Shown here: positions 32,941-44,500 of the stretch, in pieces
Layout of the letters: each line of letters starts with the position of its first letter
Position numbering within the stretch: position 1 is the stretch's first letter
Assembly (NCBI GenBank): GCA_963662175.1
Contig: OY759216.1
Coordinates: 39,511,087-39,575,086, forward strand
Source: Aradus depressus
Lineage: Eukaryota; Arthropoda; Insecta; Hemiptera; Aradidae
Length of the DNA: 64,000 bases
Direction: 5' to 3'
Made by a program: the position numbers and the translations under genes
Notes under the pieces: model-generated
What the model saw: the letters and a program-made list of their open reading frames with translations, nothing else
Databases searched by the model: none
Told to the model about the DNA's origin: nothing

Positions 32941-33868
32941 AACTGTACACATGTAGTTGGTATAAGTCCTGTTATGGCCACATCCCATTTATTTTACTTT
33001 CTCTTCTCTCTCATTTTTATCAAAGTCATTTATAAAATAAATATTTTTTTGATTTTTCATTGTTTACTCTTCACATCATGATATTAAAGTGAACCATCAA
33101 TGAAATAAGGTCGATCTTTTCTATCAATGTTATATTTTATGGTAAACATCGGTTGTATTTCGAACCTCATCCCTCTTCTAATATAAGGCGATATGACCTC
33201 GTTCTTAAAGCCCGGCCATGAGTCACAAAAAACGAACAAAGAAACGAAGCTGAAAAATGCCATAGAAACATGAATTATTAAAAAGTTGAGTAGGTAAGGT
33301 TGGAGCGGAGTTTGTTTCCTTGACTTGGAAGTACTTGTGAGATATCCCTTCTTTCTTCCAACTTCTGACTACCTAATCCCTAAATCCCTTCCACTACCCT
33401 ACAATTTCCAAGAATCCAATGAAACTTTTCTCTCTGGCCAGTCTTGAAACAAGAAGAAAAGAGAATAGGATTGTGGACCCACAAATATGATATCGAAGAG
33501 TTTCAAGAGAGGCAAGTTCCTGTTATATCCAGTTGTACTCAAGGATCGAACCCAAGGATGCGGTACACATAAGCTGGTGGGCGCCACGTCTTACCGTATC
33601 AATAAGGTTAATAATCCGCATTTGAAAGTAGATGGGAAAAACGTAGACGGAGAAAAATATATTCTTGCGGCAAGAATAATTCTTGTGACAAGAAAAAATG
33701 TCTTGTAAAGCTAATTTCTTCTTGCGGCAAAAAAGTTTTTATTTTGTATTTTGTGTCGGTGATAGGGAATAGTAGACACCACTAGGTGATGAAACTAGGG
33801 AATAGTAGACACCAGTCGGTGATAGTATGAAGATGGCTGATGTAGTGAAAAGTGATTATTTCACAGAT
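32941..33868. other. No gene; Sine-T tail fragment
   Basis: Contains only the Sine-T scrap at 33184-33228 and a small direct repeat ('gggaatagtagacaccac' at about 33771 and 33797, and again near 34309). No coding sequence supported. Confidence 0.5.
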
Positions 33869-34251
33869 TGTCAAATATAAGATAGTCTGACCTCTCACAG
33901 ATTTTTATTTGTAGTAATAGCTAGCCGGCTTTTGAGGTTTCCCTCATCATCAGGTAGTCTGATAAAAAATTAAAAATTTTGAATAAAACTAAATAATATA
34001 ATAAAAATAAATAAATAACAATCTAAAACATTAACAATTTAAAATTTAAATTAACAATTTAAAATATCCATGATATTTTAAATTGTTAATGTTTTAGATT
34101 GTTATTTATTTATTTTTATTATATTATTTAGTTTTATTCAAAATTTTTAATTTTTTATCAGACTGCCTGATGATGAGGGAAACCTCGAAAGCCGGCTAGC
34201 TATTACTACCAATAAAAATCTGTTAGAGGTCAAACTATCTTATATTTAAAA
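33869..34251. mobile_element. Long palindrome of two PLE ends, AGCCGGCU class
   Basis: Arms mirror around 34060 (hammerhead cores at 33947-33953 minus and 34167-34173 plus). Shared words run from 'gattgtcaaatataagata' to the centre. The left hammerhead (33921-33960) has AAAA in place of GAAA; the right one is intact. Confidence 0.85.
34164..34205 (+). ncRNA. Hammerhead ribozyme, AGCCGGCU class, best copy
   Basis: CTGATGA (34167-34173), an extra T, stem II GAGG-GAAA-CCTC (four pairs), GAAA (34187-34190), self-complementary GCCGGC (34191-34196), UA with predicted cleavage after A34198, then GC pairing with GC before the core. All invariant residues are present, with the canonical CUGAUGA. Confidence 0.78.
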
Positions 34252-35179
34252 AAATCTAATCTTAATCTTATCTAATCTTAAAAAAAAAAAAAAAGTCGGT
34301 GATAGGGAATAGTAGTAGAGGTCAGTCGGTGATAGGGTATAATTGACACCACTAGGTGATTCTCTCGATGAGAATAGTGTTTTACTATCCAAGATATACA
34401 AAGTATGAGTACTCCAACCTTCAGTCAATCCACTCTGATATTTATTCCCTTCATGATCCTCTGACCATACGTCAGCCCGTTTACTGTTCCTCCTAAATCG
34501 TGCCTCATTACCGGACCTGTTGACTGGACAAAATTTCGAAACTTACTAGACGAAAAAATATACAGTTTACAAATCTCATTCAAATATTTACAAAAAACGG
34601 TACAAAACACTAACACCATAAACAAGCCCTACTTTCTGACTTCTCACAAATCCGTGTCCTCTATTTTACTACACTTCCCCTTCGACGCTTTAAGCGCCAA
34701 TGGCCTAGAGACCTTATTATTAGCAGCAGCAGTGACAGTGAGTTATAAATGAGTGCAGCTCAATGCCTAGGGATCATCACTGGGTGATCTTGACATTTTG
34801 AAAATGCCATATTTTTACTCTTTAAGCAAATATGCTTGTTGTTTATATATTTTATATAGTTCTGAATAACCATTTGTAAAAAAATAAATAATAATTTCGA
34901 AGAGGACAGCCAAAACTTTGCTACGCCACTGACAGACATAATGTGCCGGATTAGACTTAGTTCAAGCAAAAATATGCTAAGGATGACGACTTAATCAATT
35001 CGTATGATAATGAGGCAAATCCTTGCTCACAAATACAATCACAAACGCTTTATGAGAAAACTTCTTATGTTTCTCATCAATATCTAGAGAAAGAATAATG
35101 TTTGAACTTTTTTTTGAAAAGAAGGGAGAAAGAAAATAAAACAAAACATATTTTACTTAGGTCAGAGTGAAAAAAATAA
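34252..35179. other. No feature seen
   Basis: Unassigned DNA. Short minus-strand frames at 34425-34625 and 34760-34969 have no recognisable motif. Confidence 0.4.
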
Positions 35180-36000
35180 ATAAGAAACCTTCGGTGAATC
35201 ACTACATATTTCCCCAGAACAATATAATCAATAAAGTTTTTTTCTTTCAAGTCGATAGATTCATTACATCGACAGTTATTGAGATTTCTGAGTTGAGCCC
35301 CTCAGATCCCCCTTTCCCTTCGGCCGATTCCACTGAAAATAATACCTAAGTGTCGTCCTTATGGAGTTAAGAATTCATATTCATTACAACAGCAGTTATT
35401 AGGGTTTTTGAGTTATGAAATAAATCATAAGGTGTCGTTCTCATGGGTGTTCACAAACACACATTCAGACAGCATTTTTTTTTTATTTGGGCGTCTGTAA
35501 ACATGAACTTCCTTTGGAAACTCAACTTCGAATTTCTGACCGATTACATAACTATAGCGTGAATTAATCAATTACATTTTCGTTCTTCCTCTGAAACTAT
35601 TTATTATGGTTTTTAAGTGCAACCCCTTCCTTTTTTCCACCCCTCACCTTGAACTGAGTCGGCTGAAAATTGTTAGGTGTCGTAGTAGGTATTATGTAAA
35701 ATTCCGTGCTGATACATTCATTACTTCGGCAGTTATTGGGGGTTTTGTGTTAAATCCTAATTTCATTCAGCCGATTTGGCTGCAAATCAACAGCTGTTCT
35801 TATGTGGTTCTAGACACATATACAATAATTGTATATGTGTCTAGAACCCCATAAGAACAATTATTGTATTCATTCTATCGGGAGTTAGATCGTGTTCACA
35901 GTTTAATTCATAGAATCAAGAGTTCATAAACATGAAAATCCGGTGTAAAATCAACATCGAATTTCTGAACGACTACATAACTTCTTCTATACATTGTACT
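35180..36000 (+). repeat. Rep-A copies with an internal hairpin
   Basis: Two forward Rep-A stretches ('ggtgaatcactacatatttc', 'cattacttcggcagttattg'). At 35797-35859 a 31-bp inverted repeat centred near 35828 ('ttctagacacatatacaat' and its reverse complement) is inserted or duplicated within it. Confidence 0.72.
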
Positions 36001-36667
36001 GCTAGAGCAGTAAAAAAAGGAAATAGTCAAAAATCAATATTCAATATGATCAATAACTTCGTAGGTAGAAGTTTGCCAGAGGGAATGTAAAACGGTGTGT
36101 CCAATAATTGCTCAGAAGTGTTGATTGCTAAAACTATAAATTTAAAAAATGTAAACTGCTCAATCCGGAATTTGAGAAATTTACTCGTTGAAGCAATGAA
36201 AAATGCCAACGACTTACAGAATTTCTTACGTTAATCATTTCAACCTTCTATCTTGCTAATTTTTTTCTTTTTTTTTTTTGCTCGATTCTTGGAAGTTCAT
36301 GTTGCCAAGCTTCTGTAGGTTTCTCTCCATTAACTCGTTTCTAGAATAGATAAATTATTATAAATAAGCTTTATTTATTCATAAATAAAATACACATATA
36401 AAAATAATTCTAAAATCAAAAATCTTATAGCCAACACGACCTCTTGGTCAGATGACTGTCAGAATGTAGTCGTCATAATTTACAAATAAAGAAGAAATTA
36501 AGTACATCTACCACGTAGCGTTCAAGTATATAACAACAAAATACAATTGCAAGCACGCATACTACTGAGCTACCGGCGCCCTCTTACGGCTTAGAGAGTT
36601 AAATAAATAGTAAATAATAATAGGATTAAATAGTAATAAGTAATATTATATAATATATTATATTATA
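36001..36667. other. Unassigned; Sine-T head scrap
   Basis: 36548-36583 is an isolated tRNA head of Sine-T ('ctactgagctaccggcgccc', reverse). The remainder is AT-rich and unassigned. Confidence 0.5.
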
Positions 36668-37193
36668 ACTAGCAGTAATACCCGGCGTTGCCCGGGGAAC
36701 TTTGACTTTTCTCCCAATATCTCCTATAAGGCTATTCAGTTCCTCGACAGTACATTCATGATGTTATAATTTTCAATTATTCATACGGAATAAGGCTTAT
36801 AGTCCTTCAACTGTAGTAACGCTAGCTTTGGAGCTAAAACTCATTTATTCAAAAAGATTTCTCATTAATCGTTGCAATGGTTTTCGAGTTACAAAGATTG
36901 TGTGAGTGGATGCTGGGATGGACCAGGGGTTGATTAAAAAATAGACCTTAACCTTCCGGTAGATAAAACTTATCTATTCAAAAAGATTCCTCATTAATCA
37001 TTGCAGTGGTTTTTGAGTTACAAAGATTGCATGGGTGGATGCTGGAATGGACCAGATATTGAGGTACTAATACGCCTATAACCTTCCACAGACGATGACG
37101 AACAAATTAAAAAAAAATTAATCAAATCCATCAAGCCGTTCGTGAGTTATAGCGGTACAACGCACAGACATTTTCAGCTTTATATATATGATA
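36668..37193 (+). repeat. Repeat with 'cccggcgttgcccgggg' start
   Basis: Starts 'tagcagtaatacccggcgtt' and ends 'gacattttcagctttatata'. A 127-bp internal direct duplication is present: 'attcaaaaagatttctcatt'...'gtggatgctgggatggacca' at about 36848 and again at 36975. From general knowledge, similar starts and endings are common in insect interspersed repeats, often linked to RTE-type LINE tails; class assignment here is tentative. Confidence 0.65.
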
Positions 37194-37479
37194 TTAGGAA
37201 AAATAGAAGAGCATTAGATAATAATGATTTAAATTGTATTCTGGTTAAACTATGATATTTTTGGCTCGTCTAAAATAATTAGCAAGAGAGGTCCAATTGA
37301 ATAGATGTATTGATTACATTTGTGAGAACAAAATAAATAAATTTACTTACATAAACTATGTACTCTACTATAAACTCCATTCTTAATATTTTTTTTTAAA
37401 TGTCTTATTTATTATGTATGTGTTCTTGATTCTGTTTATGTTTCAACTCAAATATTTGTTAATGTTTAGTTTAGGCAGA
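37194..37479. other. No feature seen
   Basis: AT-rich, unassigned. Confidence 0.4.
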
Positions 37480-37660
37480 ACTTCCCCTCCCCCCTCTTCA
37501 GGGTGTCAGGTAATCTCAGGTAACCTGAGGATTGTATAAATATGACAACCTATCAAACTTAAATGTCACTTTAGAACTTTGTGCTGACGATGGCGTAAGC
37601 CGAAACCGGTACACTATATGTATATATATATTTGTGGAATTAGAAAATATAAATGTTAAA
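37480..37660 (+). mobile_element. PLE pseudo-LTR, ACCGGU class
   Basis: 'ggcagaacttcccctccccc', 'gtaatctcaggtaacctgag', 'taaatatgacaacct', hammerhead, then 'tttgtggaattagaaaatat'. No coding part attached. Confidence 0.8.
37579..37616 (+). ncRNA. Hammerhead ribozyme, ACCGGU class, copy 3
   Basis: GTG (37581-37583), CTGACGA (37584-37590), an extra T, GGC-GTAA-GCC, GAAA (37602-37605), CCGG, UA with predicted cleavage after A37611, then CAC. Core complete. Confidence 0.75.
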
Positions 37661-37689
37661 AAAAGAACGAATTAATAAATTAACTTGTC

Positions 37690-38060
37690 GCCTACCCTCC
37701 AAAACCAGTCGACCGTTTGGCTAATATTCAACATGGGCTCCTAAATTCTCATATTAAATTTTTTGTCGATAAATTCATTACATCGGCAGTTAGTAGGTTT
37801 TTTTTAATTGAGCCCCCTCCCCTCAACCCTTATCCCTTCTGCCGATTCCAATTAATAAGTGTCGACCTTATAGGGCTTTGAATTCACATATAAAATTCTT
37901 GTCGATACATTCATTTTATTGGGAATTATTACAAAAATTCAAAGAAACACACAAATTGAATTTTTTTTTTTCATATTTGGAATCTAAAGGTCCGAAAAAA
38001 TGAAATTCTCTTAAAAACTCCGCATCATATTTTTGACTATTATATAACTTCCCAGTTATT
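37690..38060 (+). repeat. Rep-A copy
   Basis: 'tcgacctaccctcc'-like start, 'aaattcattacatcggcagt', 'ttgagccccctcccctcaac', 'cattttattgggaattatta', 'ggaatctaaaggtccgaaaa'. Confidence 0.72.
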
Positions 38061-38361
38061 ACGGTTTTTGAGTGCGGTTAGTTGCAGTTGAGTCCTAAAT
38101 AAATATTAATAATAATACTTTTGCAATCTTACAAACGTTTAAATAATAATTTTCTTAGTTTGTTATTTTTTCTGGACTTTTCATTTTTTCTTAAAAATTG
38201 AAAAAAAGCAGAATGCCGGGAAGACAGTTCGAAGCAGAAACACTTCAGAAAAAAGTAAAACTGTTGATCAGTTTAAACAATTTTTGTCAAACAATAATTA
38301 TTGCACATTTAAAGTTTGGCTCAATGCTGTCTTTTATAAGGGTAGATATCTAATAAGATTG
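38061..38361. other. No feature seen
   Basis: AT-rich, unassigned. Confidence 0.4.
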
Positions 38362-38870
38362 TTCGAAACTCCACCGAGCCATTAGTTTTTTTTTTATCTG
38401 AGGTGAAAAAAACTAGAGCACGCCATCCTTCAGATGAAACGTTAAGTGATGGTGCCGAGTCTGTGCGAGGTCAGGTACTCGTTAAAGAGCCTAAATGAAT
38501 AAAACTAGGTAAGCTTACCTAGCCAAATTTAAGACGCCCATCGTAGACTCGGACTTATGTCTACCAGAGTGACGAAAGAGCGCTCAGGTATCAGGCGATA
38601 TGTCCTAAAAAATACCTAAGTAACTCTAATAAAAGTGGTTTGAAGCGAGCGCTAATAGCTAAGGAGTAGAGTGCTCGTGTACTGAGCTTGAAATCAGTTT
38701 TATATATGGGTGGTAAAAATATTGTGGCACGCGGTCCTTCGGAGGTACCATGATGTCAGGTACTTGTTAAAAACTACACTACTTAAAGATTGACAGACAT
38801 AATTCAGGTCTCCGACAGGAGCTACCAGAGAAACAGAGCACTTAGGTCCCAAGGTGTAAACTGGCTAGAG
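38362..38870 (+). mobile_element. Two diverged Sine-T copies in tandem
   Basis: First copy 38362-38610 ('cacgccatccttcagatgaa', 'gacgaaagagcgctcaggta') lacks the tRNA head. Second copy 38647-38870 starts 'gcgctaatagctaagga' with a degraded head, then 'ggtccttcggaggtacca' and 'ctaccagagaaacagagcac'. Both are old. Confidence 0.75.
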
Positions 38871-40021
38871 AGATTTAGAAAAACGAATACAAATTCGAAT
38901 TCCAGGACGAGAAAGGAGAATCCAACCAAGAATGTATCACGTTTCTTTTAGTTACTAATTTGTACCCGCATTCTAAGAACCGATTTAAATGAAATTGTTT
39001 CTACGTGATAATAATACATACTACGTGATAATAATACATGCAATAAATTTTCAAAGAAGGATTGCATACTTTTTTTTTTTTTTTTCTTATTTATTAAATG
39101 ACATTTACCACTCCAAAACGATCACGACTCAGAAGATCACATCGTTTATCTCTTACTGTAAAATGCAACGGTCTCCTAAATACAGATCCCGCAATCTTTC
39201 TTTTTTAAGTGGACTGGGAACCCGCACGGAATTTCTATGTATACGTAAGCCTGAATTCAAAGTTAAACATAGATAAATAAAATAAGTGAGATAAGATCAT
39301 GGAAACATAAGTGCGCGCGCATGTGGGAAATGTAAAATTAAAGAATCTAGGTAAAAAAAAATCGATTAGGCCCTTTTTTTAATTTTTAAAATGCAAAGAA
39401 TAACTCATTCAGAGAGCGAAATTTTAGATATCATTCATTATTACCTCAAAGTTTAGGTTCTTCCTCCGTAAAAAAAAGTATGTATATATACACTATAGAC
39501 ATTAGTTAGTTATTGTGACATGCCCGGGCTACGAAGTCCTATCGCTTACTAACTAATTATTTTACGAAAGGAAATCTTCCAAATTAATTACCTAAAACTA
39601 TATCAGCTTTTTTTCTGTTTTATAGTAGCCACTATTTATAATTTTTTAATATTTTGGGCTATACATATAAATAGAAAGTACCTTTTCTCTTCTACATACT
39701 TCCAATGTTATAATTTTCACTCTTACATCTCCTATACATCTTCTCTCAGACTGGTTCACTACACCTTAACCCTAAAAACACTTCTCTCTGTAGACTGTCC
39801 ACTTCCACAAACACAACTTAGACTGTCTCTCTGTATTTTAAACAGCTGATCGTCGTCTTTTATGATCCATTCATTGGTTATTCACATTTCGTTTTGAAAC
39901 AAAATGCGACTATTCCATCTCTGTATATGTATTCACTATTTAAGTTACTTCACTCCTAACAGCAGTTTTTATACAAATAATAATAATTGATTTTATAAGT
40001 TATTAATAATAATCTTAATGT
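38871..40021. other. Unassigned; Sine-T tail scrap
   Basis: 39504-39555 is a reverse scrap of Sine-T ('gacatgcccgggctacgaag'). The remainder, including the 95-codon frame at 38989-39276, shows no recognised domain. A short (GC)n 'gtgcgcgcgcatg' is at 39311. Confidence 0.45.
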
Positions 40022-40364
40022 GTGTGAGGGCGCCGGTAGCCTCAGTGGCATGCGTGCTTGTCTTCTGAGCTCAAGATCGTGGGTTCGAAACCCGACCGAG
40101 GCCCTTAGTTTATTTTATCTAGGAGGTAAAATAAACTTGAGCACGCCGTTCTTCAGATGGGACGTTAAGCGATGGTCCCGAACCTGTACGATGTCAGGTA
40201 CTCGTTAAAGACCCAAACCCTAGGTGAATAAAAAGGCAAAATTTAGAAATACCACAGGCTCGTGTCGGCTCATGTCCACCAGAGTGACGAAAGAGCGCTC
40301 TGGAAGTAGGCGATATGACCTCGTAGTTAAAGCCCGGACATGAGTCATAAAACCTAACCTAACC
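40022..40364 (+). mobile_element. Sine-T, full length
   Basis: 'gagggcgccggtagcctcag' (box A with one inserted C), perfect box B 'gggttcgaaaccc' at about 40081, body, then 'gagtcataaaacctaaccta'. A target duplication tcttaatgt is at 40013-40021 and 40365-40373. Typical of the youngest copies. Confidence 0.94.
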
Positions 40365-41212
40365 TCTTAATGTTTTTAAATTTTTTCACAATCAACTTCA
40401 CAGGATCGATATCTATTGATTTTCAGCCAGATTGATCCAAATAAAAGAGGGGATCAGAGGAAGCTCGGTTCAAAAACCCTGCCCCCAAAAAATGTCGATG
40501 TGATGAAGATGAATGTATCGATGGGAGAGCAAATATTTTATTTGGGAAGTACATTGTCGATGATAACCGATGAATTTTATATACTGGAAAACAATCGTAA
40601 CAAATCTCAATGAATGAAATGGCCGTACTAGAGATTACAGTCACTTATTCATTCATGTAAAGATCAGAATTCCTTGGTCCCAAGTTGAACATTAACTACA
40701 ATCGATTCTCGCTAAAAAGCTCCGATACACATCTCCTCGCTACCATACTACCATAAGTTCCGATCCTGGAATTTATATACTCCACCATAATAGCATTTAA
40801 ATAGGATAATGGATGAAGTATTTAAAAAGGACAATTTGAAATAAAATGTGTTCGGAAAAAAAACAAAAAAAAAACGATAAAACGTTGGCCAGAAGTTTTT
40901 ATGTATTGGGGATGACAGATCTGTGTGTGGACACGTTTGGATTACACAGCAGCTCACCTGATCAGCTTGTCACCAACTGTTATCTTCCTTCCATCGTTTT
41001 GCCAACCAGTCAACACCATATTTATTTTATTTCTTAACGGTATTTATTACATTCCTTAGTTGTATTTATTTCACGGTCTAATCTGATTAGCAGGATATAA
41101 TCTGATGGAGCTTGGGACTTTATGAACCAAGTGCTAAATGGCTTAATTATACGCCAGCTAAGTTGGTCAATTATTATTCGCTACTATTCCTTGTCTGCAA
41201 CATCAATAGTTA
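40365..41212. other. Rep-A, then unassigned DNA
   Basis: 40390-40600 is reverse Rep-A ('gatatctattgattttcagc', 'gggaagtacattgtcgatga'). 40601-41212 is unassigned. Confidence 0.5.
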
Positions 41213-41388
41213 GAGGACGCCGGCGGGTCAGTGTTATGCGTGCTTGTCTTCTGAGCTCAAGATCGTGGGTTCGAAACCCGACCGAGGCCCTTAGTTTATT
41301 TTTCTGGGAGGTAAAATAAACTTAAGCACGCCGACCTTCGGATGGGACGTTAAGCGATGGTCCCGAGCCTGTACGATGTCAGGTACTC
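41213..41388 (+). mobile_element. Sine-T, 5' half (split)
   Basis: tRNA head 'gacgccggcgggtcagtgtt', perfect box B 'gggttcgaaaccc', body up to 'gatgtcaggtactc'. Continues at 42127 after a 738-bp insertion; caggtactc is duplicated at 41380-41388 and 42127-42135. Confidence 0.93.
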
Positions 41389-42126
41389 TTTTTTTTTTTT
41401 TGGCCTCATACTTACTCTTACTCCGTTGGCGACGAACCCTGAAGATCCTTAGCCGCCCACACTAGCCTTCTCCACCGCGATCTGTCGTCGCCAGTTCACC
41501 ACGTGGTGTTCCACAGCATCCTTCTTCACCAGGTCAGCCCACCTCAGCCGTGGTCTTCCTCGTGATCTGGCCCTTGGACCTGAGCGGCCATGATGCGTCC
41601 TATGGCTGTCTGCTGTCCGCTTCTCACCACGTGTCCAGCCCATCTTAAGCGCCGTGATTTCATATCTGCAACTACGGTCGGGTGTTGCCAGAAGATGTTC
41701 CTCAACTCCCTGTTGGTTCTGATCCTCCACTCTTGGGTTTCTCTATCCTTGACCGGACCTGCTATCTTCCTCAGCACTTTATTTTCAAACGTCTGGAAAC
41801 GTTTCTCCAGATGTGAGGTCAGGGTCCAGGTTTCACACCCATAGATCAGAACGGGCTTTACCATGGAACTGTAGATCCTATACTTCAGGTTCCTTGACAA
41901 GGCTCTGGACCGTAGCAGCTTGATGACAGAGAAATACGCTCTTGGCCTCATGCTCGATGCTTATTAGCCATGTCACTGTGTTATCTAATTATATACGACA
42001 TCCATGGCCCCGGGATGGAGTTTTTTCTACGGAATAAAACTCACTCCCGGACGGGATTCGAACCCGCAAACCATGGTGAGAGCGACCAAAGCCCTACGCT
42101 CTAGCCCGCACGGCCACCATTGCTCC
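41389..42126 (-). mobile_element. Chimeric SINE/LINE insertion
   Basis: Read on the minus strand: a tRNA-Ser/Leu-like head ('gcaatggtggccgtgcggg', box B 'gggttcgaatccc' at about 42054-42064), the Sine-S body ('gtgagttttattccgtag', 'catggatgtcgtat') ending 'agcatgaggcc'; then the C-terminal coding part of an RTE-like LINE; then the LINE 3' end 'aagtatgaggcc' and poly-A. The 9-bp duplication caggtactc proves it inserted as one unit. A Sine-S copy without the LINE is at 63518-63649. Confidence 0.85.
41449..41951 (-). pseudogene. RTE-like LINE reverse transcriptase, C-terminal fragment
   Basis: First frame (41951 down to 41544) carries 'MVKPVLIYGCETWTLT', 'FENKVLRKIAGPVKDRET', 'WRIRTNRELRNIF', 'KSRRLRWAGHVVRSGQQ'. 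A frameshift near 41600-41700 moves the continuation to the next frame, with 'RGRPRLRWADLVKKDAVE'. These are the standard C-terminal landmarks of many arthropod endonuclease/reverse-transcriptase LINEs of RTE type. The catalytic palm and the endonuclease are absent, so it is non-functional. A diverged relative is at 52608-52822. Confidence 0.88.
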
Positions 42127-42305
42127 CAGGTACTCGTTAAAACCCCCTAACCTAGGTAAATAAAAATTTAGGGTAGGTAAAATTTAGGAATCGCACAGTA
42201 GAGTCGGATTCATGTCCAACAGAGTGACGAAAGAGCGTTCTGGTAGTAGGCAATATGACGTCGTAGTTAAAGCCCGGGCATGAGTCATAAAACCTAACCT
42301 AACAT
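42127..42305 (+). mobile_element. Sine-T, 3' half (split)
   Basis: 'aggtactcgttaaaaccccc', 'agagtgacgaaagagcgttc', 'gcccgggcatgagtcataaa', 'acctaacctaac' tail. Confidence 0.93.
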
Positions 42306-43154
42306 CAATAATTTTGTGATTACTGTATAAAGCATAGCTTAAAAACATAGCTTTCATTTTTTAGTTTTTGATGTGTAAACATCTTAGCATCTCTAGGTAG
42401 GAGCTATGTCAGACCGTCAGAGCATGTCTCATTGATGTGACGTTTGCGAGCGCAGTGCACACATACAACTACACATTTCTTTATCTGTGATGTCAGCTGT
42501 TTTATGTTAAATTACGAACTATAAAATGATCTTTCGGTAGGTACGATACTTTTAGGTTAAGATGCTTCGATTACTTAAATTTGTCACAATAAATAAAATT
42601 TGTGGTAAAAGATAATATAACAGTGTAAATCTAAAAAATATAATATATAATATTTCAATACATTATTATATGATATAATATAATATTTTTATTGATATAT
42701 AATAATAATAACTGCTGAAAATATGGATCGTAATATAGTAATATATTTGTTGTCATATTAACACGACAATATTCATCATTTTTAAATGACAAACTTAATC
42801 TACAAATGAATACGAATCGAAGAATTTCAAGAACAAAACAAAAACTATCATCGACGCTGTATTCTCGCGGTATTTAGAGACACTACAATCACATTTGTAT
42901 ATATCTTATTTTAGCTATCACAAACCTATAATTTCATGTATAAAAGAAATTGAAGAACAATAAATTTGAAAGTTTAATTCCTCATACTACTTTTCTTATT
43001 GTATCATTATAAAAGAAATTTTTTTCAAAATCAGTGCACGACAGCAAATTTTTGAAACTAAAGCAGATGTTTACACATCATCGTCACTCACATATCTGCT
43101 TTTTTTTTTTCACTAAATACTAGGAATTGGATTTACAATTTGTCACAAAAAAGA
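42306..43154. other. No feature seen
   Basis: Very AT-rich, unassigned. 'gatgtgtaaacatcttagc' near 42368 and 'gatgtttacacatcatcgtc' near 43066 are loosely inverted and might bound an element, but I cannot support one. Confidence 0.4.
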
Positions 43155-43490
43155 TTGAGGGAGCCGGTAACTTTGATGTACCATCATGCTTGCTTAATGA
43201 GTTCAAAGTCCCGGGTTCAAAACTCGTTAGAATTATTTCGAATTTTTAAAGGCAACCACCCTCACTAACTAAATCCAGGTAGGCAAAATTTTGAACTCCC
43301 TATTCCTATGACTATTCTGGACAAAAGATCTAAATTAACTTTGTTGACGTACTCATTTTGCCCGACTATAAATCTATGGGTGCTAGGAAGACAAAATTTA
43401 ATGAAATCAACATCGAGAGATTTTAGGGATTTTTAGGCAATACGACCTCATAGTTAGAACCCGGGCATGAGTTATAAAAACAAAAGTGGT
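43155..43490 (+). mobile_element. Sine-T, old copy
   Basis: 'gagggagccggtaactttga', box B 'gggttcaaaactc', 'ggtaggcaaaattttgaact', then about 120 bp of unrelated sequence, then 'aatacgacctcatagttaga' and 'cccgggcatgagttataaaa'. Confidence 0.8.
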
Positions 43491-43719
43491 TGAACGTCCA
43501 GCGTTCAAAAAGAACCCTAAATCTGTATTTTCCTAGTTGAATATAGAATTGTGTGGGTGTAATGAGAGATATTTCTATTTTGGTTCTATCTTAATTGACA
43601 CCAATCTATTATTAACTTTCCGTACGTAATTCCCGGGGTAATGTTTACCTTTGGATCGAGATGAGTAACCAATATTCTTATTTTATTAAATACCATTAGT
43701 ATGGTATATTATACCATAG

Positions 43720-44400
43720 TATATGAAATTATTGCAATCGTGCAATAATCTGCGAGTTTTCAACGGATCTTCACGTTTAAAAGTACGCTGAACACGTTTT
43801 GACCATTTTCGCGATTATGTCAGTATGTGTATGAGATTGGAACTTCCGTGTTAGCGCTCTCCGAGAAACGATTTTAGCTATGAACTTGAAATTTCAAAGG
43901 AATATGTCATATGTGATACATAACTTAAAGCTGATTAGATTCTGGCCGAAATCGGCCCAAAATATTAAAGAGCATTTTAAAATTAAAAAGCCCATTTTAT
44001 ATAACGTTCAATTTTTCGTAAGTCGCCCGGTTTACTTAACGTCCCATCCGAAGGACGGCGTGCTTAAAGTTTATTTTACCTCCCAGATAAAATAAACTAA
44101 GGGCCTCGGTCGGGTTACGAACCCACGTTCTTGAGCTCAGAAGTCGAGCACGCATACCACTGAGCTACCGGCGCCCTCTAGTACCGTTAATAAAAAGATA
44201 TTCTAGAATTCGTTGCTATGCATTACAATTTTAACATTACTTAAAAATATTTCCTATGGTTTATTGTACATTATTTGGGATGCTACATACAAATAGGATT
44301 GGAATTTTTATGAAGAACATTTTTGGTGAAAATGAATTTTCCGATATCAATATGTTTTTGTATAAATCAAGCTAACGTCTTGGAAACTGGGTTTCAAAAA
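43720..44400. repeat. Rep-B pieces around a Sine-T
   Basis: Forward piece 43720-44035 ('ttattgcaatcgtgcaataa', 'accattttcgcgattatgtc', 'tatgaacttgaaatttcaaa'), then the SINE, then a reverse piece 44190-44400 ('aattcgttgctatgcattac'). Confidence 0.7.
44036..44179 (-). mobile_element. Sine-T, 3'-truncated
   Basis: Head and first 70 bp of body only: 'cttaacgtcccatccgaagg', 'cataccactgagctaccggc'. A further worn fragment ('cctcagctgggtttgaaacc') is at 44405-44500. Confidence 0.9.
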
Positions 44401-44500
44401 GGGTACCTGACATCGAAGGGCCTCAGCTGGGTTTGAAACCGCTATCTTGAGCACAGAATGCAAGCACGCTGTCCCTTAGCTGACGGCACCCCCTCCCCTC

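Noticed and set aside
36440..36480. Hammerhead core at 'ggtcagatgactgtcagaat'
   Set aside because: Neither strand gives CUGANGA plus GAAA with a stem II between them.
38989..39276. 95 aa plus-strand gene
   Set aside because: No domain, starts within a short direct repeat and contains a poly-F tract from a T run.
40026..40110. Functional tRNA gene
   Set aside because: Box A and B are good, but there is no matching acceptor stem and the sequence runs on into the SINE body in all copies.
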